Positions 55,117 to 63,913 of a stretch of 64,000 nt of DNA are shown piece after piece. Source of the stretch: JAABRU01 sp050180235 (GTDB taxonomy: Bacteria; Desulfobacterota; Desulfobacteria; Desulfobacterales; Desulfococcaceae); the NCBI GenBank assembly GCA_050180235.1, contig JBFXEJ010000006.1, positions 1-64,000 on the forward strand, read 5' to 3'. The notes under the pieces were generated by a model. The model worked only from the letters and a program-made list of their open reading frames with translations. It was not told the origin of the DNA and made no database searches. The translations under genes and the position numbers were made by a program. The first letter of the stretch is position 1, and each line of letters opens with the position of its first letter.

Positions 55117-56001
55117 TTATCCCTGATTCTGCCGCAGGTGCAGTTCAAAACGCTCCACAATCAGGGAGCAGGAAAGGGTCAGCATCAGATAAAGGAGCGT
55201 TACGGTAATCCAGATTTCAAATGTAAGATAGGTGGATGCCACCAGTTCCATGCCCTGAAAGGTCAGTTCCTGAACTGAAATCACAGATACAATGGAAGAA
55301 TCCTTGATAACGGAAATAAACTGACCGGCCAGTGCCGGGAGAATTCGCTGCAGGGCCTGGGGCAGAATAATATGCCGCATCTGCTGCCACCGGGTAAATC
55401 CCAGTGCCGCGGATGCCTCCCACTGGCCTTTTTCCACAGACTGAATACCCGCTCGCACAATTTCGGTAATGTAGGCCCCTTCAAAGACCGCGAGACTGAC
55501 AACTCCGGACAGAAAGGCAGCAAACTGGGAAGCCGGTGCAAAAATGAAACCCAGAACAGCCTGTGCTGTTTCGGATCGGGTGCGTATGAAATCTTCCACC
55601 CCAAGCAAAGGAATAATCTGATCGCTTACAAAAAACCAGAAAATAAAAATCAGCACCAGGGGAGGAAGGTTGCGGATGAGTTCCACATAGGTTCCGCCCA
55701 GAAGCCGTCTGAACATGCTTGGCCCTGTCCGGAAAAAACCCATCACTGTGCCGAGGATCATTGCTCCGGCAGTGGCCCATATGCTTATGCGCAGGGTCAT
55801 AAAAAATCCCTGCATGATCAGATTGGCCACCCACTGTTTTTTTTCCGGATCATAGCGGAACAGATAGCGGGGAATCAGTTCCCATTTCCAATGGTAATGA
55901 AGTCCGATGCTGATCCTGTAAAAAATGTATATTGCGGCACCGAGGAGAAGCAGCCCCAGAAAAATATCCGGGGCTGATATGCGCGGTCTGCGGTGTTTCA
56001 C
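55117..56001 (-). CDS. Amino-acid ABC transporter permease (HisM/GlnP type)
   Basis: 294 residues with about five or six membrane segments and the ABC permease EAA loop (SVEKGQWEASAALGF then ILPQALQRILPAL). An N-terminal helix (GLLLLGAAIYIFYRI) is followed by a soluble stretch YHWKWELIPRYLFRYD. It moves polar amino acids across the inner membrane with the binding protein encoded just upstream. The start codon is GTG at 56001. No ATPase subunit gene follows, as the next gene is unrelated, so ATP hydrolysis must come from elsewhere. Confidence 0.9.
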   Translation of the reverse strand: MKHRRPRISAPDIFLGLLLLGAAIYIFYRISIGLHYHWKWELIPRYLFRYDPEKKQWVANLIMQGFFMTLRISIWATAGAMILGTVMGFFRTGPSMFRRLLGGTYVELIRNLPPLVLIFIFWFFVSDQIIPLLGVEDFIRTRSETAQAVLGFIFAPASQFAAFLSGVVSLAVFEGAYITEIVRAGIQSVEKGQWEASAALGFTRWQQMRHIILPQALQRILPALAGQFISVIKDSSIVSVISVQELTFQGMELVASTYLTFEIWITVTLLYLMLTLSCSLIVERFELHLRQNQG

Positions 56002-56006
56002 AAAAA

Positions 56007-56855
56007 TTACCGGGCTTCTTCCAAAACCAGGGATTCCCAGTCTTTGGTTTCAAACCAGTAGTGTTTGCGCTCTTTCAGCCAGCCGTCAGCCAGCCGGACT
56101 GTAATCCAGTTGTTTAAAAAATTCAGGGTGTCCGGATCACCTTTCTGCACGGCAAAACCAATGGGTTCTTTGGTAAAGGTTTCGGCAATTGGCAGAAAAA
56201 GTTTTTCCGGATTCTTAATGGCATGAAAGGCCGGAGTTGGAGCAGAACCGACCACAGCATGGGCTTTGCCGTTGAGCAGCTCCTGATAGGCCTGTGCCTC
56301 ATCATCAAACATGCGGTGTGTGGCATTGGGCATGAACTGCTTTGCCGCAGTTGCGGCAGTGGAACCCAGACGGGACGCGATGGTTACGTCCGCTTTGCTG
56401 AAATCTGCAAGCGTGCTGAATCCTTTTGCCAGTTCTTTGTGCGCCACAATGGACATACCGGAATAATCATAGGGAATGGTGAAATTGACCTTGAGATTCC
56501 GCTGGGGAACAATTCCCATGCCGCCGATGATAACATCAAATTTTCCTGTGAGCATGGCAGGAATGATACCGGCCCATTTGGTGGGAACAAACTCCACCTT
56601 CACGCCCATATCTTCGGCCAGTTTTTTTGCCACATCAATCTCAAATCCGATGAGTTCACCGTTTTTGTCTTTCATGGCCCAGGGAACAAAGGTGGACATG
56701 CCCACCTTCAGAACCCCGCGTTTAAGCACCTGTTCCACAGTGCTTTCCGCAGCCAGATCCTGCTGTATTTTTCCGGCAGAGCAGATTCCGTTCAGACTCA
56801 CAAGCACTGCAATCACAACTGCAAGGGACAAGACAGAAAACCGTTTCTTCTTCAA
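56007..56855 (-). CDS. Periplasmic amino-acid-binding protein (SBP family 3)
   Basis: 282 residues with a signal peptide (VLSLAVVIAVLVSLNGICSA) and the family 3 fold: VLKVGMSTFVPWAMKDKNGELIGF, FEIDVAKKLAEDMGVKVEFV and KFDVIIGGMGIVPQR. The Arg in PQR usually binds the ligand carboxylate. It lies five bases before the permease gene, giving a two-gene operon. An alternative ligand (opines or mimosine-like) cannot be excluded. Confidence 0.93.
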   Translation of the reverse strand: MKKKRFSVLSLAVVIAVLVSLNGICSAGKIQQDLAAESTVEQVLKRGVLKVGMSTFVPWAMKDKNGELIGFEIDVAKKLAEDMGVKVEFVPTKWAGIIPAMLTGKFDVIIGGMGIVPQRNLKVNFTIPYDYSGMSIVAHKELAKGFSTLADFSKADVTIASRLGSTAATAAKQFMPNATHRMFDDEAQAYQELLNGKAHAVVGSAPTPAFHAIKNPEKLFLPIAETFTKEPIGFAVQKGDPDTLNFLNNWITVRLADGWLKERKHYWFETKDWESLVLEEAR

Positions 56856-56899
56856 ATCATTCTCCTTTTGTTAAAGTTTCAGGTCAGGGTTGATAACTA

Positions 56900-56995
56900 A
56901 GGTGATTTATTAAAATAAATATCCCGGTTCAGTTCACAGGCACAAGCTGGAAGCTTTTGCTGCTTTGATGGGATATTTTTTTCTGTAAATCACCT
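56900..56995. mobile_element. MITE family 1, simple copy
   Basis: aggtgattt (56900–56908) and aaatcacct (56987–56995) in inverted orientation; central palindrome aagctggaagctt. It lies about 45 bp upstream of the binding-protein ATG, close to the expected promoter of the amino-acid transporter operon. Confidence 0.85.
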
Positions 56996-57284
56996 AAGTC
57001 AGCATAAATTTTCGGGTATAAAATTTTTCCAGCAATCCGGTTTTCCAGAAAAACCGGATTGTTTTAATACACGAAAAATTTCGTTTGCCTATTATGCTGC
57101 TGCGGACAGATCCGAAATCCGCCGCAATTGTCAGAAAAAAATTTTATCATCTTTTTCCCATTTACTCAAGCAATATCCGTCCGGCATGAATCAAATCTGC
57201 CATTTTTTCCGGAACCGGGAAGCAGACAAATTTGACTGATTGATATTATTGCAAAAAAAATAAAAATCAGTATACAGAATGAAT
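56996..57284. other. Intergenic, no gene seen
   Basis: A/T-rich gap between the MITE and the parC end; no gene, and only a short hairpin-like phrase aatccggttttccagaaaaaccggatt near 57034–57060. Confidence 0.5.
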
Positions 57285-59579
57285 TTACGGGGAATCCGCA
57301 TTGCTGTCTTCCGGGCTGACCGGTTCCTGATTAATGATTTCAATCCGCTCTGCATTCTGAAATCCTCTGGGCAGTTTTCTGCCTCTGCGGCCCCGTTCGC
57401 CCATGAATTCTGACAGACTGTCTCCGCTCAGGCGCATGCTCCGTTTTCCCGCGTGAATCAGCACAGTTGCATCAGGCGGCAGAGCAGTCATGAGTTTGAC
57501 GTATTCCAGACGTTTTTTCACTTTTTCAGGTGAAATCTGCATGATTTTGTTGCCCTTGCCTTTGGGCAGTTCCGGCAATGCAGAAACCGGAATAATCAGC
57601 ATATGGCCTTCGGTGCTGAGGGAAAGCAGCAGTTCTTGTTCCGGATTATGCAGCAGCAGGGGAAGCAGCGGTTCGGCTCCTTCCGGCACAGTCAGCAGGG
57701 CTTTTCCTTTGGTGTTTTTGGTGATAAGATTGGAAAATTCCGTGACAAAACCGTAACCCGCATCACTGGCAAACAGAATCTTCTGCTCCGGTTCTGCCAT
57801 GAGAACCGAGATAAAACGGACTTCTTCCGGAATACTCAGGCGTCCGCTCAGAGGTTCGCCCTGTCCCCGTGCCGAGGGAAGTTCATGCGCAGGCAGCGCA
57901 TAAGTGCGTCCTGCGGTGTCAAAAAACACGGCAGACTGTGTACTTTTTCCATTGACAGCACAGAGAAACGCATCTCCGGCCTTGTAACTCAGGGAGGCAG
58001 GGTCAATATTATGACCTTTGGCAGCCCGTACCCATCCGCCTTCGGACAGAATCACTGTGACCAGTTCAGCAGGCGTGAGATCCGTTTTTTTCATGGCCTT
58101 TGCCTCTTCCCGGACAACAATACGGGTTCTGCGTTCATCCCCGTATTTTGCGGCATCGTCCCGGAGTTCTTTTTTGATCAGACTTTTCAGACGCAGTTCT
58201 GAACCCAGAATTTTTCTGATCTGGTCCCCCTCTTTTTCCAACTCCTGCTTTTCCCCGCGCAGTTTTATCTCTTCCAATGTTGCCAGTTGGCGCAGACGGA
58301 TTTGCAGAATGGCATCAGCCTGCAGTTCACTCAGATCAAATTTCTGCATCAGCACAGCTTTGGGCTCATCGCTTTCCCGGATAATGCGGATCACTTCATC
58401 CAGATGCACATAGGCCGTAAGCAGTCCTTCCAGCAGATGAACACGTTCTTCAATCTTGCTCAGCCGGAATTCCAGCCGCCGCGTCACAGTCTGTCTGCGG
58501 AACAGGAGCCACTGGTTCAGCATTTCCGCCAGTCCCAAACTTTGGGGTTTGCGGTTAAGACCAATGACATTCATATTCACCCGAAGTGTTTTTTCCAAAT
58601 CCGTAGTAGCGAGCAGATGACTCATCAGCGCATCCCTGTCCACGCGATTGGATTTGGGTGTGATAAGAATGCGCACAGGTTCATCCTGATCCGAGAGATC
58701 CCGTATATCTGAGATAAGAGGCAGTTTTTTTTCAGCCATCTGTGCTGCAATCTGCTCAATGATTTTTTCCGGAGACACCTGATACGGCAGCGCAGTGATA
58801 ACAATATCCCCGTTTTCCGTTTCATACACAGCCCGCATCCGAATCCCTCCCTGACCCGTGCGGTACATACTGATAATTTCCTCTTTGGGAGTGATAATTT
58901 CCGCTCCTGTCGGGAAATCCGGGCCATGCACAATTTCACAGATTTCCTCAATGCTGGCCTGTGGATGATCTGTCAGATAAATGCAGGCATCTGCAATTTC
59001 TTTCAGATTATGGGGCGGAATATCCGTTGCCATGCCCACTGCAATTCCAGTGGTTCCATTGAGGAGGATATTGGGCAGCCGGGCAGGCAAAGTGTCCGGT
59101 TCTTTGAGCGTACCGTCAAAATTGGGAATCCAGTTCACAGTTCCCATTGCCAGTTCAGACAGAAAAATATCCGAATATGGGGAAAGCCGGGCCTCGGTAT
59201 AGCGCATGGCTGCGAATTCTTTGGGAGAAGCCACAGAACCCCAGTTGCCCTGACCGTCAATCAGGGAATAGCGGTAGGAAAAATTCTGGGCCATCAATAC
59301 CATTGCTTCGTAACACGCGCTGTCGCCGTGGGGATGGTATTTGCCCAGCACATCGCCCACTGTGCGCGCAGATTTTTTGTGCTTGGCTGTATTGCGCAGA
59401 CCCAGTTCACTCATGGCATACACAATGCGGCGCTGCACAGGTTTGAGCCCGTCACCGATAAAAGGCAGCGCACGATCAGTTACCACATACATGGCATAAT
59501 TCAGATACGAAGGCCGGACAAAATCCCCCAGCGGAACCTGTTCAATCCCTTCGTAGGAAATGATTTCATTGTCAAACAT
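57285..59579 (-). CDS. parC: DNA topoisomerase IV subunit A (ParC/GyrA-type)
   Basis: A 764-residue type IIA topoisomerase subunit, near ParC length. The catalytic Tyr127 lies in FAAMRYTEARLS. The quinolone pocket reads HPHGDSACYEAM with Ser87 and Glu91 unaltered, i.e. the sensitive form. GDGLKPVQRRIVYAM is the winged-helix entry, and a long coiled coil with LRQLATLEEIKLRGE follows. The C-terminus forms a degenerate beta-pinwheel. It decatenates chromosomes with ParE, whose gene is not in the window. The start MFDNEIISYEG at 59579 is the family start; the frame is open to 59747 through a repeat. Confidence 0.94.
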   Translation of the reverse strand: MFDNEIISYEGIEQVPLGDFVRPSYLNYAMYVVTDRALPFIGDGLKPVQRRIVYAMSELGLRNTAKHKKSARTVGDVLGKYHPHGDSACYEAMVLMAQNFSYRYSLIDGQGNWGSVASPKEFAAMRYTEARLSPYSDIFLSELAMGTVNWIPNFDGTLKEPDTLPARLPNILLNGTTGIAVGMATDIPPHNLKEIADACIYLTDHPQASIEEICEIVHGPDFPTGAEIITPKEEIISMYRTGQGGIRMRAVYETENGDIVITALPYQVSPEKIIEQIAAQMAEKKLPLISDIRDLSDQDEPVRILITPKSNRVDRDALMSHLLATTDLEKTLRVNMNVIGLNRKPQSLGLAEMLNQWLLFRRQTVTRRLEFRLSKIEERVHLLEGLLTAYVHLDEVIRIIRESDEPKAVLMQKFDLSELQADAILQIRLRQLATLEEIKLRGEKQELEKEGDQIRKILGSELRLKSLIKKELRDDAAKYGDERRTRIVVREEAKAMKKTDLTPAELVTVILSEGGWVRAAKGHNIDPASLSYKAGDAFLCAVNGKSTQSAVFFDTAGRTYALPAHELPSARGQGEPLSGRLSIPEEVRFISVLMAEPEQKILFASDAGYGFVTEFSNLITKNTKGKALLTVPEGAEPLLPLLLHNPEQELLLSLSTEGHMLIIPVSALPELPKGKGNKIMQISPEKVKKRLEYVKLMTALPPDATVLIHAGKRSMRLSGDSLSEFMGERGRRGRKLPRGFQNAERIEIINQEPVSPEDSNADSP

Positions 59580-59668
59580 TTGTGTTTTCTCCGTGTGAAT
59601 ATTTTTTCCGGGAATCAAAGCCGGAATATTGCAGATTTGGCAGAAACCTTTGTGCCATGCGGTTAATG

Positions 59669-59815
59669 CCGATTCGCTATTGGTTTTATACAATACAGAA
59701 TGCAAATCCGGAGGAGTGCAAAAATTAAGCGGAGCGGTTTTTTGCACAAACGGAACTGCGGAAAAACTGACAATATCGGATCAAACCAATGGGGAATCGC
59801 TATGATACCGGACGG
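59669..59815. repeat. Reverse copy of the 117-bp repeat (16531 family)
   Basis: Contains the hairpin tgcaaaaattaagcgg / gcggttttttgca at about 59717–59747 and the flanks ctgacaatatcggatcaaa and caatacagaatgcaaatcc. These match the tandem units at 16531–16826 in reverse complement. It lies in the parC leader, so the long parC frame reads through it. Confidence 0.85.
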
Positions 59816-60263
59816 ATGCCCATCTCAGAATATTTTCAAAGTCAGCCTGAATTTTTTCAGGAACGGCAAGCATGATATTATCCTAATCTTTATAATATTA
59901 CAATTTGTTATGTTATGTAATTGATGCATAAATTATGCCATATTGTGGAAATAAAATCAAGAATAATTTTTCAGATGCTGGTGATGAAAAAAATATTTTT
60001 ATATTTCAGAATATTAAATTCTTTTTTAAAAAACATATTTTTTCTGAACCGGAATAAGCATATTTTTGTTGACTTCTGTTTTGTGATTATGGTAAAAAAA
60101 TATTATAGATTTACAGATCAGGATAATATGCAGTATGGGATGTTATCGTGATCTGTATAATAACTGGTTAGCGCAGTGTTAGGCTTTAAAAAGATAGGTT
60201 GCCCTTATGAATTCACTGTGTATAAGTCAAGGGAAAATTTTACAACAGGAGGAGGGTATTATT
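59816..60263. other. A/T-rich intergenic region with a hairpin
   Basis: No supported gene. A hairpin of acagatcaggata / ttatcgtgatctgt spans 60111–60155. Shortly after, gcagtgttaggc (60172–60183) looks like an attC right core (GTTAGGC), but no matching left part was found. The open frame beginning at 60207 precedes the lipoprotein start. Confidence 0.45.
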
Positions 60264-61169
60264 ATGAAGAAGTTGGTTACTATTGCAATTTTAGCAGGGT
60301 TACTATTTGGGTGTGCTGGACAGACTTTGAATGCAGATAGACAGATGAATGCAGATAGACAGATGAAGGAAAAGGCTATCTTTGAGGAGGCAAAGAAAGA
60401 GGATAACAAATATCTTGAAAAATACCCGTATGGATGTGGAGATGTCTTATCGACAAGGGAAGTTATAAGCCGTTATAACAAATATCTTGAGGAATATCCA
60501 TCTGGAATGTATAAGCGTGAATCACAAGATAGGATAGACCAAATAATTGAAGAGATAGCTTGGGAAAATGCTAAAAAAGGGAATACAGTGTCAAGCTATG
60601 AAAAATACCTGAAGCAATACTCTAATGGTAAATATGTATCTGAAGCAAATGAATTTCTGATGTGGGTGAGAAGGGAAAAAATGGAAGATATGATAAAACT
60701 TCTTCTTACCACACCGACAGAATTTTTGGTATTCTGTCAAGATGGTGGTACGGGTGGTAGTATTATAAATATTTATGCTTCAACTTTCCGATCAATACTT
60801 GGCGATACAAATGCGACTCTCGACACAGATTCCCATTTATGCGGTGATATTATTTACGCGAAGTCTGACGGAAAAAACATTGAGATACGCAGTACATTTG
60901 TACATTTACGATTCGATTCTATTGTTTGCGAGCCATTATTTACCGAAGATGGTGAATATCAGTGCCGTCAGGGATATCTGAAATTTAATGATAAACCTGA
61001 ATATTCTTGGGATAAGGACGGCTATCAATATTATCAGATAGCAACACTTGATTTTGGAAATATTGAAAATATAATACTGATAAAATTGCCCCGTAATGTT
61101 GATGCTTTTAAAGAGCAATTACGAAAACATGGATTAAGCAAGTGGGCATCCTATTTTTTAAACAGGTAA
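60264..61169 (+). CDS. Lipoprotein of unknown function with YEKYLKQYPNGKY-type repeats
   Basis: 301 residues. The lipoprotein signal is MKKLVTIAILAGLLFGCAG (Cys17). A duplicated hexapeptide NADRQM follows at about 23–34. Then come three helical units with the consensus YxKYLxxYPxGxY (NKYLEKYPYG, NKYLEEYPSGMY, EKYLKQYSNGKY), like Sel1/TPR-type scaffold repeats. The C-terminal 150 residues are beta-rich with no family I know (GDIIYAKSDGKNIEIRSTF). The start is fixed by aggaggag. Composition is more A/T-rich than the core genes, suggesting acquisition. Confidence 0.75.
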   Translation: MKKLVTIAILAGLLFGCAGQTLNADRQMNADRQMKEKAIFEEAKKEDNKYLEKYPYGCGDVLSTREVISRYNKYLEEYPSGMYKRESQDRIDQIIEEIAWENAKKGNTVSSYEKYLKQYSNGKYVSEANEFLMWVRREKMEDMIKLLLTTPTEFLVFCQDGGTGGSIINIYASTFRSILGDTNATLDTDSHLCGDIIYAKSDGKNIEIRSTFVHLRFDSIVCEPLFTEDGEYQCRQGYLKFNDKPEYSWDKDGYQYYQIATLDFGNIENIILIKLPRNVDAFKEQLRKHGLSKWASYFLNR

Positions 61170-61213
61170 AAATGATGAATCCGTAAAAAGTCCTTTTTTA
61201 AAATTTGTGTATA

Positions 61214-61356
61214 ATGAAATCAGTAAGTAGGGTGGGTGTGGCGCAAGCGAAACCCACCATTTTTTGAGAATTTTCAAATCCCAATGGTGGGTTACGCTCC
61301 TCTGCACCCACCCTGCACAACTGCACAACTGTCGCTTGCCTAAGGTGGGTTAAGAG
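61214..61356. repeat. Inverted repeat region (gtgggt / acccac)
   Basis: gtgggtgtggcg…aacccaccatt near 61216–61252 and aatggtgggttacg…cacccaccctg near 61283–61315 form interleaved inverted repeats, then aaggtgggttaag. Non-coding; it could fold into a large hairpin upstream of the TA genes. Confidence 0.6.
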
Positions 61357-61418
61357 TTATCAAACCTGAAAAGAGTTTTAGTACTAAAATAAATTGGCAA
61401 AGAAAGTAGGAAAATACT

Positions 61419-61655
61419 ATGATTTCTGTGAGTATAGATGTTATTAAACAAGATTTGTTTTATTATCTCAAACAAATAGATGTTGGTGAAACGCTTCTTA
61501 TTCTACAAGAAGATAAACCGATAGCAGAACTGAAACCGGTTTCAGATTCAAAAACACTGCGTCCGTTTGGGTTATGCGAGGGAGAGTTTACTGTGCCGGA
61601 TGACTTTGATGAGCCATTGCCGGAGAATATAATTAAGGAATTTGAGGGACAATGA
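61419..61655 (+). CDS. Phd/YefM-type antitoxin
   Basis: 78 residues. MISVSIDVIKQDLFYYLKQIDVGETLLI then EDKPIAELKPV is the Phd/YefM pattern, and the acidic C-terminus (VPDDFDEPLPENIIKEF) is typical of the toxin-binding tail. The stop overlaps the PIN toxin ATG by 4 bp. It would neutralise the toxin and repress the operon. Confidence 0.9.
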   Translation: MISVSIDVIKQDLFYYLKQIDVGETLLILQEDKPIAELKPVSDSKTLRPFGLCEGEFTVPDDFDEPLPENIIKEFEGQ

Positions 61656-62038
61656 AACTTTTGTTAGATACACATGTTTTCCTTTGGTATATCAGCAAAG
61701 ACAACCGTTTGCCAAATGCAATGCTTGAAAATATTCGAAATCATAGCAATGAAGTCTTTTTAAGTGTTGTATCTGTATGGGAGACAACTATCAAATATCA
61801 GATTGGGAAAATACAGTTACCTCAAAGCCCTGAGATATATTTGCCAATCCAACGAAAACGTCATTCAATTTCAAGTTTGGCTTTGGATGAATCAAGTGTC
61901 TGTCATCTTTTAAAGTTACCTTCCATACACCGTGATCCTTTTGACCGAATACTTATTTGTCAGGCAATAGAACATGGATTAACAATTGCAACAGTTGATA
62001 ATGCAATCAAATCTTATGCTGTTAAGACTTTGAAATAA
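61652..62038 (+). CDS. VapC-type PIN toxin
   Basis: A 128-residue PIN-domain RNase. It begins MKLLLDTHVFLWYIS (Asp6), with Glu in SVWETTIKYQIGKIQL and Asp in HRDPFDRILICQA, the intact quartet pattern. It is similar in layout to the VapC at 14837 but clearly separate. ATGA overlap with the antitoxin makes a compact TA pair. An attC-like structure follows 9 bp after the stop, so this may be a cassette-borne pair. Confidence 0.92.
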   Translation: MKLLLDTHVFLWYISKDNRLPNAMLENIRNHSNEVFLSVVSVWETTIKYQIGKIQLPQSPEIYLPIQRKRHSISSLALDESSVCHLLKLPSIHRDPFDRILICQAIEHGLTIATVDNAIKSYAVKTLK

Positions 62039-62046
62039 TAAAGAAA

Positions 62047-62117
62047 CCTAACTAAGCGTTGCACCGGATAGGGCGGATAAACCGCCCTGCCGGTGAACTT
62101 ATCGTTCCGGCTGACAA
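62047..62117 (+). other. attC-like recombination site (degenerate), putative
   Basis: Left cctaactaagcgttgcaccgg and right gccggtgaacttatcgtt pair with unpaired extra bases, as integron attC hairpins do, around an inner perfect hairpin agggcgg / ccgccct (62068–62087). The left core fits RYYYAAC (acctaac); the right core GTTRRRY is altered (gttccgg), so it may be inactive. It follows a TA pair, a frequent integron cassette cargo. No integrase is in the window. Confidence 0.45.
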
Positions 62118-62252
62118 AACCGTCAGGTTGACAACTCCTTAATTTTATGGTAGAATGGGAGGCGTTTTTCTACCGGATAACTGTGTTATCAGCGGACAGA
62201 AAAACGCCTCCCATTCATCGGTTTTTATACGGAGTTGTCAACCTGACGGTTT
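62117..62252. repeat. About 135-bp nested palindrome (MITE-like)
   Basis: Outer arms accgtcaggttgacaactcc (62119–62138) and ggagttgtcaacctgacggt (62230–62249) are exact complements. Inner arms gaatgggaggcgtttttct (from 62153) and agaaaaacgcctcccattc (to 62216) are also near perfect, enclosing gataactgtgttatc. It folds end to end. No coding; the 65-codon frame across it is a shadow. Confidence 0.85.
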
Positions 62253-62408
62253 GCAGTGGAACCCCCGTTGCACCGGACAAATCTGATGAACTTAAAGTTA
62301 GCCATCTGCATTTACCATTTGAAAACAGCTATCCCCATCCATAAATAACCAGATATTTTCATTTTGCATCCTTTTTTTGTCTTATGGCTGAATTAAGTGA
62401 GGAAAAAA
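62253..62408. other. Intergenic with possible second attC-like half
   Basis: cccgttgcaccggacaaatctg (62267–62288) repeats the left part of the attC-like site at 62052, and ends at aaagttagcc (62298–62307). It is a weak match to a right core. Otherwise no gene. Confidence 0.35.
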
Positions 62409-62627
62409 ATGGACATAACTCTTATATCAAATATAACTGAACAGGGTTTGATGATTCCAAAAGAGTGGTTAACTGGAATTGAAAAAGTGGAACTGTTCAA
62501 AAAAAACGGCATTATTACTGTTACTCCAATTCAAAAAAATGATCCGATTTTTCAATTGGGAACAAAACCGGTTTCCTGCGGAATCACAAACGGTTCAGAA
62601 GAACATGACAATTATATCTACGGTTAA
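62409..62627 (+). CDS. Small antitoxin-like protein (AbrB/VapB type), orphan
   Basis: 72 residues. MDITLISNITEQGLMIPKEWL suggests an AbrB/VapB swapped-hairpin N-terminus; the C-terminus SEEHDNYIYG is characteristic of VapB-like antitoxins whose toxin is a PIN protein. The ATG at 62409 follows gtgagg; the apparent earlier start is a GTG in that site. No PIN gene adjoins on this strand, so it is an orphan or partners the VapC 370 bp upstream. Confidence 0.7.
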   Translation: MDITLISNITEQGLMIPKEWLTGIEKVELFKKNGIITVTPIQKNDPIFQLGTKPVSCGITNGSEEHDNYIYG

Positions 62628-62689
62628 ACTGTCAATGTCAATGGTTCGGTAATTTATTTTAACCCTTAAAAAAAGAAAGGACAGAAAAA

Positions 62690-62902
62690 ATGGAAACGGG
62701 CGGATCATTGCTTACAAAAGCATTATCTTTAAAGCCTCATGAACGGTTTCTGTTAATTGATGAACTTATCCGCAGCCTTGATCATCCGGATACAGCCATT
62801 AATGAGATATGGCTGGAAGAAGCCTCAAAACGCTTAAAATTTCACCGGGTGGGAAAGACAAAGGGAATATCATTTAAGGAAGTGTTTGGAGATAATGTTT
62901 AA
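62690..62902 (+). CDS. RelB-type addiction module antitoxin (CHP02574 type)
   Basis: 70 residues. LLTKALSLKPHERFLLIDELIRSLDHPDTAINEIWLEEASKR in outline is the typical 'putative addiction module component' helix set. The start follows gaaagga. It ends three bases before the ParE-type toxin ATG, so it is the antitoxin of that pair. Confidence 0.88.
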   Translation: METGGSLLTKALSLKPHERFLLIDELIRSLDHPDTAINEIWLEEASKRLKFHRVGKTKGISFKEVFGDNV

Positions 62903-62905
62903 AAA

Positions 62906-63199
62906 ATGAATGCTTTTTTTGATACACTTGCCAAACTGGAATTGGATGATGCAACAGAATACTATGATGCTGAAATTCCGGGATTGGGATTAAAATTCAG
63001 AGAAGAGGTCAGGCGGGCAGTACTCAGAATTTGTGAATATCCTGAAGCATGGGCAAAAGAAAAAAATGATGTCAGGAGATATCTTCTTCACAAATTTCCG
63101 TACAAAATTCTCTATTCAATTGAAAGTGATTACATATACATTATTGCAGTTGCACATTGTCACAGGAAGCCTGAATATTGGATTGAACGAATTTCATAA
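62906..63199 (+). CDS. ParE/RelE-superfamily toxin
   Basis: 97 residues. It has ELDDATEYYDAEIPGLGLKF, then VRRAVLRICEYPEAWAKE, VRRYLLHKFPYKILYSIE and a final VAHCHRKPEYWIERIS, the standard ParE fold. ParE toxins poison DNA gyrase, whereas RelE cuts mRNA on the ribosome; the HRKPxYW ending favours ParE-type. Paired with the RelB-like antitoxin immediately upstream. Confidence 0.92.
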   Translation: MNAFFDTLAKLELDDATEYYDAEIPGLGLKFREEVRRAVLRICEYPEAWAKEKNDVRRYLLHKFPYKILYSIESDYIYIIAVAHCHRKPEYWIERIS

Positions 63200-63619
63200 A
63201 AACTGCCTGATCTGTTGGTGCAGTGAGCAGAACGGACAAAACCTTTTCTTTGCCCAGGCAGTCAAAAGAACATGCCAGCCCCAAAATAAACCGGACGCAA
63301 AAAAACGCTCCGGTTATTTTGGGGTTATGCCTCACACCGTTGAGTTGCATTTTTCCCGGAAATGTGATACATGATACACGGGAGAATTTCTGCACGGTAT
63401 AAGCAGTGTTCCATATATTTTGCGGGATAAAAAAAATGAATTCCCCGGAACAGTCCGGTTTTCTGAAATCTTTTATCCCATAAAATTTATGGAACCTTGC
63501 TACCCGCCACTGTAGCGGATAATCAGCCGGATTCATACGTTATGCCGTTTTATGTTTCACAAAATAAGGCGGAGATAAGAACCGGGTACATTTATCTGCT
63601 TTGAATATCAGGCATAGAC
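63200..63619. other. Intergenic with one long hairpin
   Basis: No supported gene. At 63280–63324 the arms ccccaaaataaaccgga and tccggttattttgggg form a long stem around an A-rich loop: a terminator-like structure for the ParE operon, or a short mobile repeat. Confidence 0.5.
63280..63324. terminator. Hairpin after the ParE operon
   Basis: Stem ccccaaaata…ccgg with ccggttattttgggg; no strong T-run follows, so it may be a repeat, not a terminator. Confidence 0.45.
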
Positions 63620-63913
63620 ATGAAATTTGAGTGGGATACAGATAAAGAGAAAATCAACATAAAGAAACGTGGAATAACATTTGAACAGGCTTCATATGTT
63701 TTTGCAGATCCTTTTGCTTTGAGCAGATACGATGATGAACACCCGGAAGACGAAGACAGATGGATATTGATGGGAAAATCGCTGAGCGAATCCGTTCTTG
63801 TTGTTGTGCATACATTCAGAAATGATGACGGCGCAGAGATTGTCAGAATCATCAGTGTCAGAAAAGCGACAAAAAAAGAGAAACAGGCATATAATAAAAG
63901 GTGTCCGAAATGA
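63620..63913 (+). CDS. brnT: BrnT-family toxin
   Basis: A 97-residue BrnT RNase toxin (RelE-like fold). It opens MKFEWDTDKEKINIKKRGITF, followed by the family core EQASYVFADPFAL, DRWILMGKS and VVVHTFRNDDGAEIVRIISVRKATKKEKQAY. BrnT blocks translation by cutting RNA. Toxin-first order and ATGA overlap with the antitoxin gene are typical of brnTA. Confidence 0.92.
   Translation: MKFEWDTDKEKINIKKRGITFEQASYVFADPFALSRYDDEHPEDEDRWILMGKSLSESVLVVVHTFRNDDGAEIVRIISVRKATKKEKQAYNKRCPK

Noticed and set aside
60140..60190. GTTAGGC motif at 60177 as an attC right end
   Set aside because: No complementary left half or attC-like fold found upstream; a seven-base match is expected by chance.
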